Assembly: GCA_964587655.1 (NCBI GenBank)
Contig: CAZPMT010000005.1
Span: 1 to 64,000, forward strand
Reading direction: 5' to 3'
Origin: CAZPMT01 sp964587655
GTDB taxonomy: Bacteria > Hydrogenedentota > Hydrogenedentia > Hydrogenedentales > SLHB01
DNA: 64,000 bases
Part shown: one piece after another, positions 27,439-35,541 of the stretch
Layout: each line of letters opens with the position of its first letter
Position numbering within the stretch: position 1 is the first letter of the stretch
Position numbers and translations under genes: made by a program
The notes under the pieces: generated by a model
What the model was told of the DNA's origin: nothing
What the model saw: the letters and a program-made list of their open reading frames with translations, nothing else
The model's database searches: none

Positions 27439-28104
27439 ATGAGTCTGCCGCTTATTGAGAACGCGCGCAAGATCCTGATGCTGTGGTGCGCAATCATCCT
27501 GCTGCTGCTGGCGCTTGCGGAAGGCCTCAACTTCGGTCTTCGCACCTATGCCCGCGAACGGCGTGAGAGCGACTACCGGACTTATCTTGCGGCCGCGATG
27601 GACTTCATGAACCGTTACGACTATCCGGGCGCTTTGGCCCAGGTTGAAGAAGCCAAGCGCCGGCAGCCCCAGGCGCCGGAACCCTACGCGCTCGCCGGCC
27701 ACGTCCGTTATCATCTCAAGCACTGGAGCCAGGCCATAACCGAATACCAGGAAGCCATCTCGCGCGGCAGCCGGGAGGAAGGTGTATTCCTTAACGTCGT
27801 ATGGGCGCTGATCGAACTGAAACGATACGAAGAGGCCACGGCGCTTGGCATAAAGGCGGTCAACGCCGGGTTCTCAATGCCCGCCTTGCCACGCTACATT
27901 GCCGAGGCATACTTCCGCAACGGCAAGATGACCGAAGCGATTCCCTACTACCAAATGGCGCTCAATGGCTATCCCAATGACCTCTATCTACTGGACCACT
28001 TGCGCCAATCCCACCGGGCCGCCGGACAGTTGGACAAGGCGAAGGAAATGCAGACGCGCATCGCGGATATCGAAGCTTCACTGAACGCCCCGCGCAACCC
28101 CTGA
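27439..28104 (+). CDS. membrane-anchored TPR protein of the polysaccharide locus
   Basis: The 221-residue product has one N-terminal membrane segment (ILMLWCAIILLLLALAEGLNFGL) and then tetratricopeptide-like repeats (YDYPGALAQVEEAKRRQPQ, KHWSQAITEYQEAISRGS, KRYEEATALGIKAVNAG, GKMTEAIPYYQMALNGYP). Such proteins serve as scaffolds, here probably for the membrane-bound polysaccharide assembly complex; that role is inferred from position only. The ATG directly abuts the previous stop with no gap. It converges with the GT2 gene 11 bases away. Confidence 0.75.
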   Translation: MSLPLIENARKILMLWCAIILLLLALAEGLNFGLRTYARERRESDYRTYLAAAMDFMNRYDYPGALAQVEEAKRRQPQAPEPYALAGHVRYHLKHWSQAITEYQEAISRGSREEGVFLNVVWALIELKRYEEATALGIKAVNAGFSMPALPRYIAEAYFRNGKMTEAIPYYQMALNGYPNDLYLLDHLRQSHRAAGQLDKAKEMQTRIADIEASLNAPRNP

Positions 28105-28115
28105 GCGAAGACTCC

Positions 28116-29036
28116 TCACTCTCTTTCCGCGAGCCAGTACTTCTTGTTCATGCTCAGGCGGCGTTTCACTGCTGCGGGCAGGTGCTTCTCGATGGTTCCG
28201 AGCCGGAGACCGATGAGTTTCGCCGCCATGCGGCACATAGCGGGGAAGATGAGCAACGGACGTTGCCGCCAGAGGAAACCCAGTTGCGAGTGGACGAGGC
28301 GCATCCCCTCCATTTCCGCCTGGCCGAAGCGTTCGCGAATCCAGGATTCACGCGCGTGAAATACGCCGAAGTCGAAGTAGCGCGAGAACTCCTCCCGGAT
28401 TGTGTAGGCGTGGGAATGATACACCTGCGCCTCAGCGCAGTAAGCGATCTTATGGCCCGCAAGTACAATCCGCGCGGCCACGTGCTCGTCCTCCATCGAG
28501 ATGGTCCCGGCCTTGAAACCACCAACTTCTTCAAGGACGCAGCGCCGGTAAGCGCCGAATGCGTTCGAGAAAAAGATCGTGCGGAAGCCGAGCCTCGGCA
28601 CATCCTCCAAGCCCTTGACCGAACTCGCGGACGGATAGTTGAAACTTCGCACGTGAACCTCGATAGGTGAGGCGTCCGGATACGGAAGCTGGCGTCCGTA
28701 GGCCGCGCCCACCTCGGCGTTCTCAAAGCATGCCGTGATCCTGTTGATAGCGTCGCGGTTCGCAAGCGTGGCGTCCTGGGAAAGGAACACCACGATATCC
28801 GCGTCGGACGCCCATTCCACGCCCAGTTGACGCGTGCCGCCGTGGTCGAACTCGTCTCGTGGAATAACGCGGACTTCGAATCCGCACTCACGTGCGAGAG
28901 ACGCCGTGTTGTCTTCCGAAGAGGAATCGATCAAAAGCAGACGGTCGGGCCGCGGCGTCTGCATGCGCACGGCTTCAAGCCAGTTCCTCCAACGCGATCC
29001 GGCGTTAAGTGTGGGAACAACTAGAGCCACCTTCAT
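28116..29036 (-). CDS. GT2-family glycosyltransferase, rhamnosyltransferase-like
   Basis: A 306-residue GT-A enzyme. It opens VALVVPTLNAGSRWRNWLEA and has the DSSSEDNT turn and the DADIVVFLSQDATLAN segment that carries the divalent-metal Asp motif, then ISMEDEHVAARIVLAGHKIAY (likely catalytic ED). The order and the TRQLGVEWASDADIV stretch resemble rhamnosyltransferases. That fits the RfbC/RfbD genes of the same leftward operon, which make dTDP-rhamnose. Its ATG overlaps the rfbD stop (29033-29036). Donor assignment is inference. Confidence 0.82.
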   Translation of the reverse strand: MKVALVVPTLNAGSRWRNWLEAVRMQTPRPDRLLLIDSSSEDNTASLARECGFEVRVIPRDEFDHGGTRQLGVEWASDADIVVFLSQDATLANRDAINRITACFENAEVGAAYGRQLPYPDASPIEVHVRSFNYPSASSVKGLEDVPRLGFRTIFFSNAFGAYRRCVLEEVGGFKAGTISMEDEHVAARIVLAGHKIAYCAEAQVYHSHAYTIREEFSRYFDFGVFHARESWIRERFGQAEMEGMRLVHSQLGFLWRQRPLLIFPAMCRMAAKLIGLRLGTIEKHLPAAVKRRLSMNKKYWLAERE

Positions 29037-29917
29037 GAGACGGCCTTCTTCCGCGAAAGATCCGACAGATATTCACGCAGAGCGTCCCGCCACGTGGGCA
29101 TGATGTCCAATCCCTGCGCCTGCAAGCGCCGGTTCTCGAGGACCGAGAACCGCGGGCGCTTCACCGGCGACTGGAGACAGTCTCGCTTCACGGCTTTCAG
29201 CGTTGGTTGTTTCCCGGTTTCTTCAAATATGGCTTTCGCAAATTCATACCAACTGCACCCGCCCTGACATGTGGCATGGTAGACGCCCGGTTCGCCCTTC
29301 TCCGCGAGAAGCCTGATCTGTCGCGCAAGCGAAGACGCATACGTGGGCGTGGTAAACTCGTCGTCGACAACGCGCAGTTCCGTTTCAGCGCTATGCAACA
29401 TCCGGAGCACAAAGTTGTCGCCAGCCTTTCCGCGACACGGAGCGAGGCCGTACAACCCCGCCGTCCGAACTATGCAATGGTCCGCCAGCGTGGCCGCAAT
29501 CAGATGCTCTCCCGCAAGCTTACTGACGCCGTACACGTTCAAAGGCGCGGGCAGATCTGATTCGACGAGCGGCCGCGATTCCGGGCTGTCGGCGAAAACG
29601 TAGTCCGTACTGATGTGCACCAGCCGCGCCCCGCAGGCCCGGCATGCAACCGCGACATTCCTCGCCCCCGTTGCATTGATCGCAAATGCCCAATCCGGCT
29701 CGCGCTCGCATCGCGCCACGTCGTGCGCCGCCGCGGTGTTGATGACCAGGCCGGGTCTTACATCCCGGCCCACGACGTCTCGCAGCCGATCCTCGTCGGT
29801 GACATCGATCCGGACATCGCCCCCATCGAGTTCGGCGCGGACTAGATCCGTATCGGCAAAGGCCGCGCACAAGGCGGTCCCGAGCTGGCCTTCCGCGCCT
29901 ATGATGAGCACCCTCAT
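29033..29917 (-). CDS. rfbD: dTDP-4-dehydrorhamnose reductase
   Basis: A 294-residue short-chain dehydrogenase-type enzyme for the last step of dTDP-L-rhamnose synthesis. It begins with the NAD(P)-binding glycine motif MRVLIIGAEGQLGTAL. It has VINTAAAHDVARCE, the catalytic segment STDYVFADS and YGVSKLAGEH (Tyr and Lys), and RTAGLYG. The ATG at 29917 has GGGAGAGG seven bases upstream, better than the TTG at 29932. It is followed by the GT2 gene with an ATGA overlap. The synthase and dehydratase steps (RfbA, RfbB) are not in the window. Confidence 0.9.
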   Translation of the reverse strand: MRVLIIGAEGQLGTALCAAFADTDLVRAELDGGDVRIDVTDEDRLRDVVGRDVRPGLVINTAAAHDVARCEREPDWAFAINATGARNVAVACRACGARLVHISTDYVFADSPESRPLVESDLPAPLNVYGVSKLAGEHLIAATLADHCIVRTAGLYGLAPCRGKAGDNFVLRMLHSAETELRVVDDEFTTPTYASSLARQIRLLAEKGEPGVYHATCQGGCSWYEFAKAIFEETGKQPTLKAVKRDCLQSPVKRPRFSVLENRRLQAQGLDIMPTWRDALREYLSDLSRKKAVS

Positions 29918-29957
29918 GCGGACCTCTCCCAAAGTTGGCCGCGTCCACTGGGCGCCA

Positions 29958-30890
29958 TCATCGCACGCCGCGTTCCTGCCTGATGTGTTCGACCGTCCGT
30001 CGAAGTCCTTCCCGCAGATCGATTTCCGGTTTCCACTGCAACACCTCGGCCGCGCGATCGCCAGTCGTGTAGATCCGATCTACTTCGCCTGGCCGCAGCG
30101 GTTCGAGGATCGGCTCGCCGTCAAAGTCCAAGATGTCCTTCAGCACGTCGAAGATTTCGCGCACGCTCGCTCCTCGTCCTGAACCGGCGTTCATTGTCTC
30201 ACCGTCCCCGCGGTCCAAGGCAAGAAGGTGCGCGCGCGCAATGTCGCCAACGAACACGTAGTCGCGCAAAGGCTCCCCAAATCCGTAGAGGGTCGGCTGC
30301 TTGCCGTCAAGCATCAGTCCGATCAGGATCGAGCACACACCGGCTTCACCCTGCGGGTTCTGACGCGGTCCATACACGTTCGGGAAGCGCAAAACCGTGA
30401 AGCGGAGTCCGTAGAGGTGATTATACAGCCGAATGTAATGCTCGACGGCATATTTGCTCACGCCGTAGTGGCAGACGGGCGCCGGAGGACAGGACTCCGA
30501 TGCCGGCAAGACCTCGGGGTTGCCGTATATCGCGCCTCCTGTCGATGCATAAATGATTTTTCCGACCTGATGCTTGACACAACACTCCAGTAGATTGATC
30601 GAGCCGAGGATATTCGTCGCGGCATCGAAAAGAGGCTCCTTGAGGCTGCGGCGCACGTCTATCTGCGCGGCGAGATGACACACGAAACCCGGCCGCTCCC
30701 GTTTGAAGACCTCCTCGAGTTCCGGAGATCGCACATCCAGTTCCACGAATGCCGCTTTGAGATTGACATTGCGACGGAATCCCGTGGACAGGTCGTCCAC
30801 GACGACCACTTGATGCCCTGCCTCGATGAGTAGATCACCAACGTGTGAACCGATGAACCCGGCCCCGCCCGTAACCAGAATCTTCGCCAT
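29958..30890 (-). CDS. NAD-dependent sugar-nucleotide epimerase (GalE-like)
   Basis: A 310-residue extended SDR enzyme. The N-terminal Rossmann motif is LVTGGAGFIGSHV. The active-site residues are STGGAIYG and YGVSKYAVEHY (Tyr-x-x-x-Lys), followed by RFPNVYGPRQNP and the GSGRGASVREIFDVL segment. It would epimerise or otherwise modify a UDP-sugar for the polysaccharide. Substrate is not determined; UDP-glucose 4-epimerase-like enzymes are the nearest match. It lies 40 bases upstream of rfbD. Confidence 0.88.
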   Translation of the reverse strand: MAKILVTGGAGFIGSHVGDLLIEAGHQVVVVDDLSTGFRRNVNLKAAFVELDVRSPELEEVFKRERPGFVCHLAAQIDVRRSLKEPLFDAATNILGSINLLECCVKHQVGKIIYASTGGAIYGNPEVLPASESCPPAPVCHYGVSKYAVEHYIRLYNHLYGLRFTVLRFPNVYGPRQNPQGEAGVCSILIGLMLDGKQPTLYGFGEPLRDYVFVGDIARAHLLALDRGDGETMNAGSGRGASVREIFDVLKDILDFDGEPILEPLRPGEVDRIYTTGDRAAEVLQWKPEIDLREGLRRTVEHIRQERGVR

Positions 30891-30929
30891 TCTCAGCCCT
30901 GCTTCGTTGACACGCGCGAGAACCCGCTC

Positions 30930-31895
30930 TCACATGCGCGTCCGTTGAAGTTTCGTAAAGACCTTGATGTTATAGAAACGCTCGTCCGAAAAATCGCCGA
31001 ACTCCGCGAGATGCCTGTGCAGACTCTCCACCATGTGGCTCACCGTGTACTTCGGCGCGAAGCCGAGGTGGGTCCGTGCCTTCTCACAGCTCACTTTGTA
31101 GTTCCGGTAGTCTTCCTTGTCGTTAACGGCGACGCGGATCTTTTTCCCAGTCAGATCCTCGATCGCCGCCTTCACGAGATCGCTGACCTGTCCCACGGTA
31201 AAGTTGTCATAGGCCACATTGAACACGCCGCTGATCCCGTGATCGGCTTGAACTGCGCGGACGAACGCCGCCGCCGTATCGCGGACATCAATCAGAGGCC
31301 GCCAAATCGACGGATTGTCCACCACGATCCTTCCGTCAAGCATCGCCGCCTTGAACATTGTGTTCACGATCAGGTCGAACCGCGTGCGCGGGCTATATCC
31401 GCACACGGTGCCCTGGCGAAGGGCGATAGTTGAAAACCCCTTGTCCTGGAGTTGCATGACGCCATGCTCGCCCTGGAGCTTCGAGATCCCGTAAGGATAG
31501 CCGCACGTGACCGAGCTTTCTTCGTTGTAGAGATCATTGACGGTGTGACCGTACACCGAACAGGAGGACGCATAGATGAAACGAGGCGCGCCGGCCTTCT
31601 TCGCCATGAAAGCAAGGTACGACGGCAAGGCCCCGTTCTGGACGAAGTTCATGGCGGGATCGAATTCCGCCATCGGATCATTCGACAGGCCCGCGAGGAA
31701 GATGACGTGATCGTAGCCTCGCAGATCCGATTCCTTGAGATCAAACAGGTTCTTTCGAATCAGGTTCGTGCCTTCGGGAAGGTGATTACCGAACCAGACG
31801 AGATCCACCACGTCCACTTCGTACCCATGCTCTTGCAGAAGAGGCGACAGGACGGAGCCTATGAATCCGGCCCCGCCGGCCACAAGGATCTTCAT
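30930..31895 (-). CDS. second NAD-dependent sugar-nucleotide epimerase/dehydratase
   Basis: A 321-residue extended SDR protein. It has MKILVAGGAGFIGSVLSPLL at the N-terminus, the catalytic ASSCSVYG and YGISKLQGEH (Tyr-x-x-x-Lys), LRQGTVCGYSPRTRFD and the C-terminal substrate part with NVAYDNFTVGQVSDLV. It differs enough from its neighbour to be a separate function, but the substrate cannot be read. It is separated from the other epimerase by 39 bases in the same leftward operon. Confidence 0.86.
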   Translation of the reverse strand: MKILVAGGAGFIGSVLSPLLQEHGYEVDVVDLVWFGNHLPEGTNLIRKNLFDLKESDLRGYDHVIFLAGLSNDPMAEFDPAMNFVQNGALPSYLAFMAKKAGAPRFIYASSCSVYGHTVNDLYNEESSVTCGYPYGISKLQGEHGVMQLQDKGFSTIALRQGTVCGYSPRTRFDLIVNTMFKAAMLDGRIVVDNPSIWRPLIDVRDTAAAFVRAVQADHGISGVFNVAYDNFTVGQVSDLVKAAIEDLTGKKIRVAVNDKEDYRNYKVSCEKARTHLGFAPKYTVSHMVESLHRHLAEFGDFSDERFYNIKVFTKLQRTRM

Positions 31896-31942
31896 GTATC
31901 ACCGTTTCCTGGGACTGAAACCCGCAACATCGAGCCGCCCCG

Positions 31943-32509
31943 CTAGGGTTGAAAGACAAAGTTGTGCTCAGCCTGGTCCAGAGCCGGCGCCGCCGCGTCC
32001 TTTTCAGAGACAATCGTAGGCGCCATCGGCCACGCGATGCCCACTCGCGGGTCGCTATAGTGCAAGGCCCGCTCCGCATCCGGAACATGCATTTGCGTGC
32101 ACTTGTAATAGACGATGCTGCTATCCTCAAGCGCGAGGAAACCGTGGGCGATCCCCGACGGGAAATACAGGCCTGCACCGTCTTGCGCACTCAGGGTCCT
32201 TCCAATCCATCCTCCGAACGTCGGGGATCCCTTGCGCAGATCCACGCCCACGTCGAATATGGCGCCGGAAAAAACGCGGACGAATTTCCCGATGCCGTAC
32301 GGCTCGATCTGATAATGCATGCCGCGCAGAGTGCCTCGCCGCGACAGGCTTAGGTTATCCTGAATGAACTGCTCCCGAAACCCAGCTTCACGCCACATCC
32401 CTTCCGAATAGGCCTCGGAAAAGAAACCGCGATCATCAGGGTAACACCGGCCCTGAATCAACAGAACGCCCGGCATCTCCGTCTCCGCGATCCTCACAGG
32501 CATCGGCAT
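31943..32509 (-). CDS. rfbC: dTDP-4-dehydrorhamnose 3,5-epimerase
   Basis: A 188-residue cupin-fold epimerase. Hallmarks are RCYPDDRGFFSEAYSEGMW (residues about 20-38), QDNLSLSRRGTLRGMHYQ with the catalytic His, VGVDLRKGSPTFGGW and YFPSGIAHGFLALED with the second His. It makes dTDP-4-dehydro-L-rhamnose, the substrate of RfbD. The ATG at 32509 has AAGGG six bases upstream; an earlier in-frame start adds five residues. It sits 127 bases downstream of the GH172-like gene. Confidence 0.93.
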   Translation of the reverse strand: MPMPVRIAETEMPGVLLIQGRCYPDDRGFFSEAYSEGMWREAGFREQFIQDNLSLSRRGTLRGMHYQIEPYGIGKFVRVFSGAIFDVGVDLRKGSPTFGGWIGRTLSAQDGAGLYFPSGIAHGFLALEDSSIVYYKCTQMHVPDAERALHYSDPRVGIAWPMAPTIVSEKDAAAPALDQAEHNFVFQP

Positions 32510-32636
32510 GACAAACCCTTTCACTACGGTCGATTCGTCGGTACTCCCCTACTCCGATTCTAACGAATGGATCTCTATCATTCAAGGAAGAGTGCGCAAG
32601 AAGTGCGCAAAATCAACCTCCGCAACGAATATCCTT

Positions 32637-33692
32637 TCATCCGCCCGGCAGTCGATCCTTGGCGGCGGGAAACGGCGGGAAAGCCGCGTGCGGCTCGGTT
32701 TGATACCAGAACCCGACACTCGAAAAATCGTCGCCGCGGTCATTTGCATGGCCGTGCTCGATCGTGACTTTGATCGACTTCGTGAAGGGAATCGGATCGG
32801 CTAGATGATACCGGTACACGTTCCACAGGGCATCGCGCTTATGCTCGCCCCGCAGCGGGCAACCGAGGTAGAGATCGCTGAAGGCCGGCCCGTAGCACCA
32901 CGCCCCGCCGAAGTAGTCCTCGGAGCCCGTCCCGTTGAACGTGGGCTTTTCCTCTCCGTCGATGTAGATCATGTCGTCGCCTTCGCCCCACCAGCCATCG
33001 GCCCGGTTGTGAATCGACAGACTGCATCCGACGTACTGCCCACGACCCTGCGCCTCGAAGAACACATAGTTCTGGCCCGCGATGCATGGATACGTCTGCC
33101 GGTACTGCGCATGGAAACGGCCCGTATCCGCCGACAGCTTGTCGTATTGCTGATAATCGACATAGTAGTAGAACGCCTTACAGGGCTCCGCCCCGTCGTT
33201 CGTCAAGGTTACCCGCGCGCCTTTCTCAAAGGGCATACGCCAAAAGCAGTTCAACCCATTGTTCGTGCCGATTTGGATCGGCAGGCAGGCATACTGATAG
33301 TACCTCCCGTGTCCGAGACCAAAGAAGTCGCCGATGGGACACTCGACGGACGGCGTCTCCTCCCCATCCCAATACATCCGCAACACGAGATTCTTCAGAT
33401 GTACTTTGTCATCGGAAGCGATCGTGACCCAGATGTGCGTGATCGCCCCCGCGCCCTCGATCTTCGCCATCTCGCGGGTTTCACCGGGTTTAATGGGCCA
33501 GTCCTGCCGGCCGTCATCGTTGCCCCCGCTGGGATCGCAACTGGACTGCCGGGCCGCCTTGAAGTCCTTCAGTTTCGGAAGCTCCCCCAAGAGCCCCCCG
33601 GTTACGGCGTCATCCCCCGCCGCCATTGCGCCAGAGCACACGCACACCATCAGCACAAATACACAGCACGCGACTACGGATCGTCTCAACAT
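32637..33692 (-). CDS. secreted DUF2961/GH172-like glycoside hydrolase
   Basis: The ATG at 33692 (GGGAG eight bases upstream) gives 351 residues with a signal peptide (VVACCVFVLMVCVCSGAMAA). The body matches the DUF2961 family, whose characterised members are GH172 furanosidases: RQSSCDPSGGNDDGRQDWPIKPGET near the start, ITHIWVTI, LRMYWDGEETPSVECPIGDFFG, YWRMPF-like NCFWRMPFEKGARV and GTGSEDYFGGAWCYGPAF. The family folds as a double beta-sandwich and forms oligomers. It would act outside the cytoplasm on furanose-containing sugars. Its place inside a polysaccharide operon hints at trimming or recycling that polymer, which is inference. Confidence 0.85.
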   Translation of the reverse strand: MLRRSVVACCVFVLMVCVCSGAMAAGDDAVTGGLLGELPKLKDFKAARQSSCDPSGGNDDGRQDWPIKPGETREMAKIEGAGAITHIWVTIASDDKVHLKNLVLRMYWDGEETPSVECPIGDFFGLGHGRYYQYACLPIQIGTNNGLNCFWRMPFEKGARVTLTNDGAEPCKAFYYYVDYQQYDKLSADTGRFHAQYRQTYPCIAGQNYVFFEAQGRGQYVGCSLSIHNRADGWWGEGDDMIYIDGEEKPTFNGTGSEDYFGGAWCYGPAFSDLYLGCPLRGEHKRDALWNVYRYHLADPIPFTKSIKVTIEHGHANDRGDDFSSVGFWYQTEPHAAFPPFPAAKDRLPGG

Positions 33693-33726
33693 GGCCGTTC
33701 TCCCTTTAGGTGACGAGCGAGCAGTT

Positions 33727-33752
33727 AGACAAGGGGTTGCAACCCCTTGTCT
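33727..33752. repeat. perfect 26-base palindrome between exbD and the GH172-like gene
   Basis: Positions 33727-33739 pair exactly with 33740-33752 (core GGGGTTGCAACCCC). It lies in the short leftward gap between the exbD stop at 33792 and the GH172-like start at 33692. It could be a transcription pause or terminator, a protein-binding site, or a dispersed palindromic repeat. Confidence 0.75.
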
Positions 33753-33791
33753 TCCATGAGCTGCACTGCCGCTCAACTGCCGAACTTAGGT

Positions 33792-34226
33792 TCATTTTTT
33801 CTTTTTCTTCTTCACGGGTTCAGGCGCCGGAGGCGTGGATTCGATCACGGACACCTGCTCGATCCCCGCCATCTGCGCGGAATCGATCGCGTGGGCAAGC
33901 GCCGCGTGATTGGATTCCGGGTCAACCTCAATGACGACTCCGCCTGTCTTCTCGGAAATCTGTCTGCGCAACGCCGCAACCAGATCCGCCTCACCCACCG
34001 AGTTACCGTCTACCTTGTACTGGCCGTCCGCGGCGACGCTAAGCCATAGCCGGGTGCTCTCATCAGGCTTGACGCCGGCCGGCGCGCCCGTGGCCACTTT
34101 CATATCCAAGCCGCGGTAGTCCAGCATCGGCGCCACCACCATCATGATGATTAGAAGGACCAGAAAGATGTCCGTGAGCGGCGTGATGTTGATGTCGTCA
34201 AAAAGATTCCGGCGCGCCGGTCTCAT
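33792..34226 (-). CDS. ExbD/TolR-family proton-channel subunit, second copy
   Basis: A 144-residue single-span inner-membrane protein. It has the ExbD hallmark NITPLTDIFLVLLIIMMVVAP, with the proton-conducting Asp in PLTD at about residue 17, and then a periplasmic domain ending in a Pro/Lys-rich tail (PPAPEPVKKKKKK). The ATG at 34226 lies inside the 3' end of the preceding exbD (28-base overlap) and has AGAGG eight bases upstream. With ExbB it would harness the proton gradient to drive an outer-membrane process; no TonB is adjacent. Confidence 0.85.
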   Translation of the reverse strand: MRPARRNLFDDINITPLTDIFLVLLIIMMVVAPMLDYRGLDMKVATGAPAGVKPDESTRLWLSVAADGQYKVDGNSVGEADLVAALRRQISEKTGGVVIEVDPESNHAALAHAIDSAQMAGIEQVSVIESTPPAPEPVKKKKKK

Positions 34227-34656
34227 CCGGTTTCCTCTCTCCCGTCGAGTTGGCCGCACGGCCCACGACGGTCATGCGGGCGTACTGCGCCTCTTCCGCC
34301 GCGCGGAACACGCCAAGCACGGCCCCGCTCTTCACATCCCTGTCCGCCTGCACCAACAGCTTCTTCTCGATGAACCGTTCGCCCTTCTGCTTCAGCACGT
34401 CGGTGAGCCGCTCGATGGGCACCTCGACGCTGTCGATGAAATACTTGCCGTCCGGGGTGACGTCCACGCTGACCACGTCCTTCTGAACTTCCGCACCCGA
34501 AACCACGTCGGGAAGGTTGATGTCCGTGCGGACCTGGCGCATGAAAGGCGCCACTATCATCATGATCGTCAGAAGGACGAGAAAGATATCAGTCAGCGGA
34601 GTGATGTTGATCTCGCTGAACACCGTCTTTCGCTTATGGCCACCGTGCTTGTGCAT
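34198..34656 (-). CDS. ExbD/TolR-family proton-channel subunit, first copy
   Basis: A 152-residue homologue of the adjacent ExbD. The cytoplasmic leader MHKHGGHKRKTVFSEI is followed by NITPLTDIFLVLLTIMMIVAP with the conserved Asp, and a periplasmic domain with LLVQADRDVKSGAVLGVFRAAEEA. The two copies share near-identical transmembrane segments, so they arose by duplication; paired ExbDs are common in ExbB-ExbD-ExbD sets. It follows exbB by 12 bases. Confidence 0.88.
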   Translation of the reverse strand: MHKHGGHKRKTVFSEINITPLTDIFLVLLTIMMIVAPFMRQVRTDINLPDVVSGAEVQKDVVSVDVTPDGKYFIDSVEVPIERLTDVLKQKGERFIEKKLLVQADRDVKSGAVLGVFRAAEEAQYARMTVVGRAANSTGERKPDETGAPESF

Positions 34657-34668
34657 GCATTGCCCCGT

Positions 34669-35337
34669 TTATGGGCGGCCTTGCGGGTCCTGGCCGCTAC
34701 GCCCCGCGCCCAAACGGGACGCGGCCAACCGGTTCTCCATCTCGCCCAGGAACACCAACTTCAGCAACTGGAAGTCCTCTTCGTAACGGCTGACGGTCAT
34801 CTGAAAGTAGTTGTTGAGGGCGACCGACGCGATGGCGACGCCCAACCCGAAGGCCGTGGCAATCAGCGCCGAGCCGATCCCAAACATGATCTGCGGTGCG
34901 GCCGTGGATCCGGCCGCCTGCGACATCTCACCGAACGTGAGAAGAATCCGGACGACGGTTCCGAAAAGCCCGAGGTACGGTGAGATGGTTCCGATGGTTC
35001 CTAGAATAGAGAGGTGGCGTTCCAGGTTCCGAACCGCCAGCGAAACCGTGATGTCGTACGATCTCTCGAAATTGCCTTTATGTTTGGCCAGCGAGTAGAT
35101 GCCCTCTTCCGATACCTGGCCCAAAAGCCCACCGAGCCTGGAACTGGCTGTCCGGCCGTACTCAAGACCCCGCTGCAGTTCCTGTTGAAGCACCGGGATG
35201 AATTCCACAACGTCGCGCTTGTTTTTCCGATAGAAGACCCACCGCTCGAAGGCCACCGCGATCGTCACCACCGAACAGAACACAATAGGCAGCAACACCG
35301 CCCAGTCGTGCATCACCGCAAAACGAATCAGATCCAT
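34669..35337 (-). CDS. ExbB/TolQ/MotA-family proton-channel protein
   Basis: A 222-residue inner-membrane protein with three hydrophobic segments: WAVLLPIVFCSVVTIAVAFERW near the N-terminus, ILGTIGTISPYLGLFGTVVRIL and AAPQIMFGIGSALIATAFGLGVAIASVAL. The last two are the MotA/TolQ/ExbB channel domain. It would form the pentamer that surrounds an ExbD dimer. The ATG at 35337 has AAGGA seven bases upstream; an in-frame GTG at 35343 is a weaker alternative. It heads the leftward operon that continues to the GT2 gene. Confidence 0.88.
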   Translation of the reverse strand: MDLIRFAVMHDWAVLLPIVFCSVVTIAVAFERWVFYRKNKRDVVEFIPVLQQELQRGLEYGRTASSRLGGLLGQVSEEGIYSLAKHKGNFERSYDITVSLAVRNLERHLSILGTIGTISPYLGLFGTVVRILLTFGEMSQAAGSTAAPQIMFGIGSALIATAFGLGVAIASVALNNYFQMTVSRYEEDFQLLKLVFLGEMENRLAASRLGAGRSGQDPQGRP

Positions 35338-35541
35338 GCCCACTTCCTTCCAACCGGGTTCGTGGCCTCAAAGAGATGCGCATGCGCCTCCCCGCGGCCA
35401 CGCGGGCGCAAGAAACCACTGCCATGAATAATACCACAGCGCTGCCGTGGGTTCCCAGTTCGGCGCGCCGCCGCACTGCTATTCCATTGTGCTATACTCT
35501 GTGAACCCGTTGATTCCAGCGGGAAATGAAACGGGGTTCCC

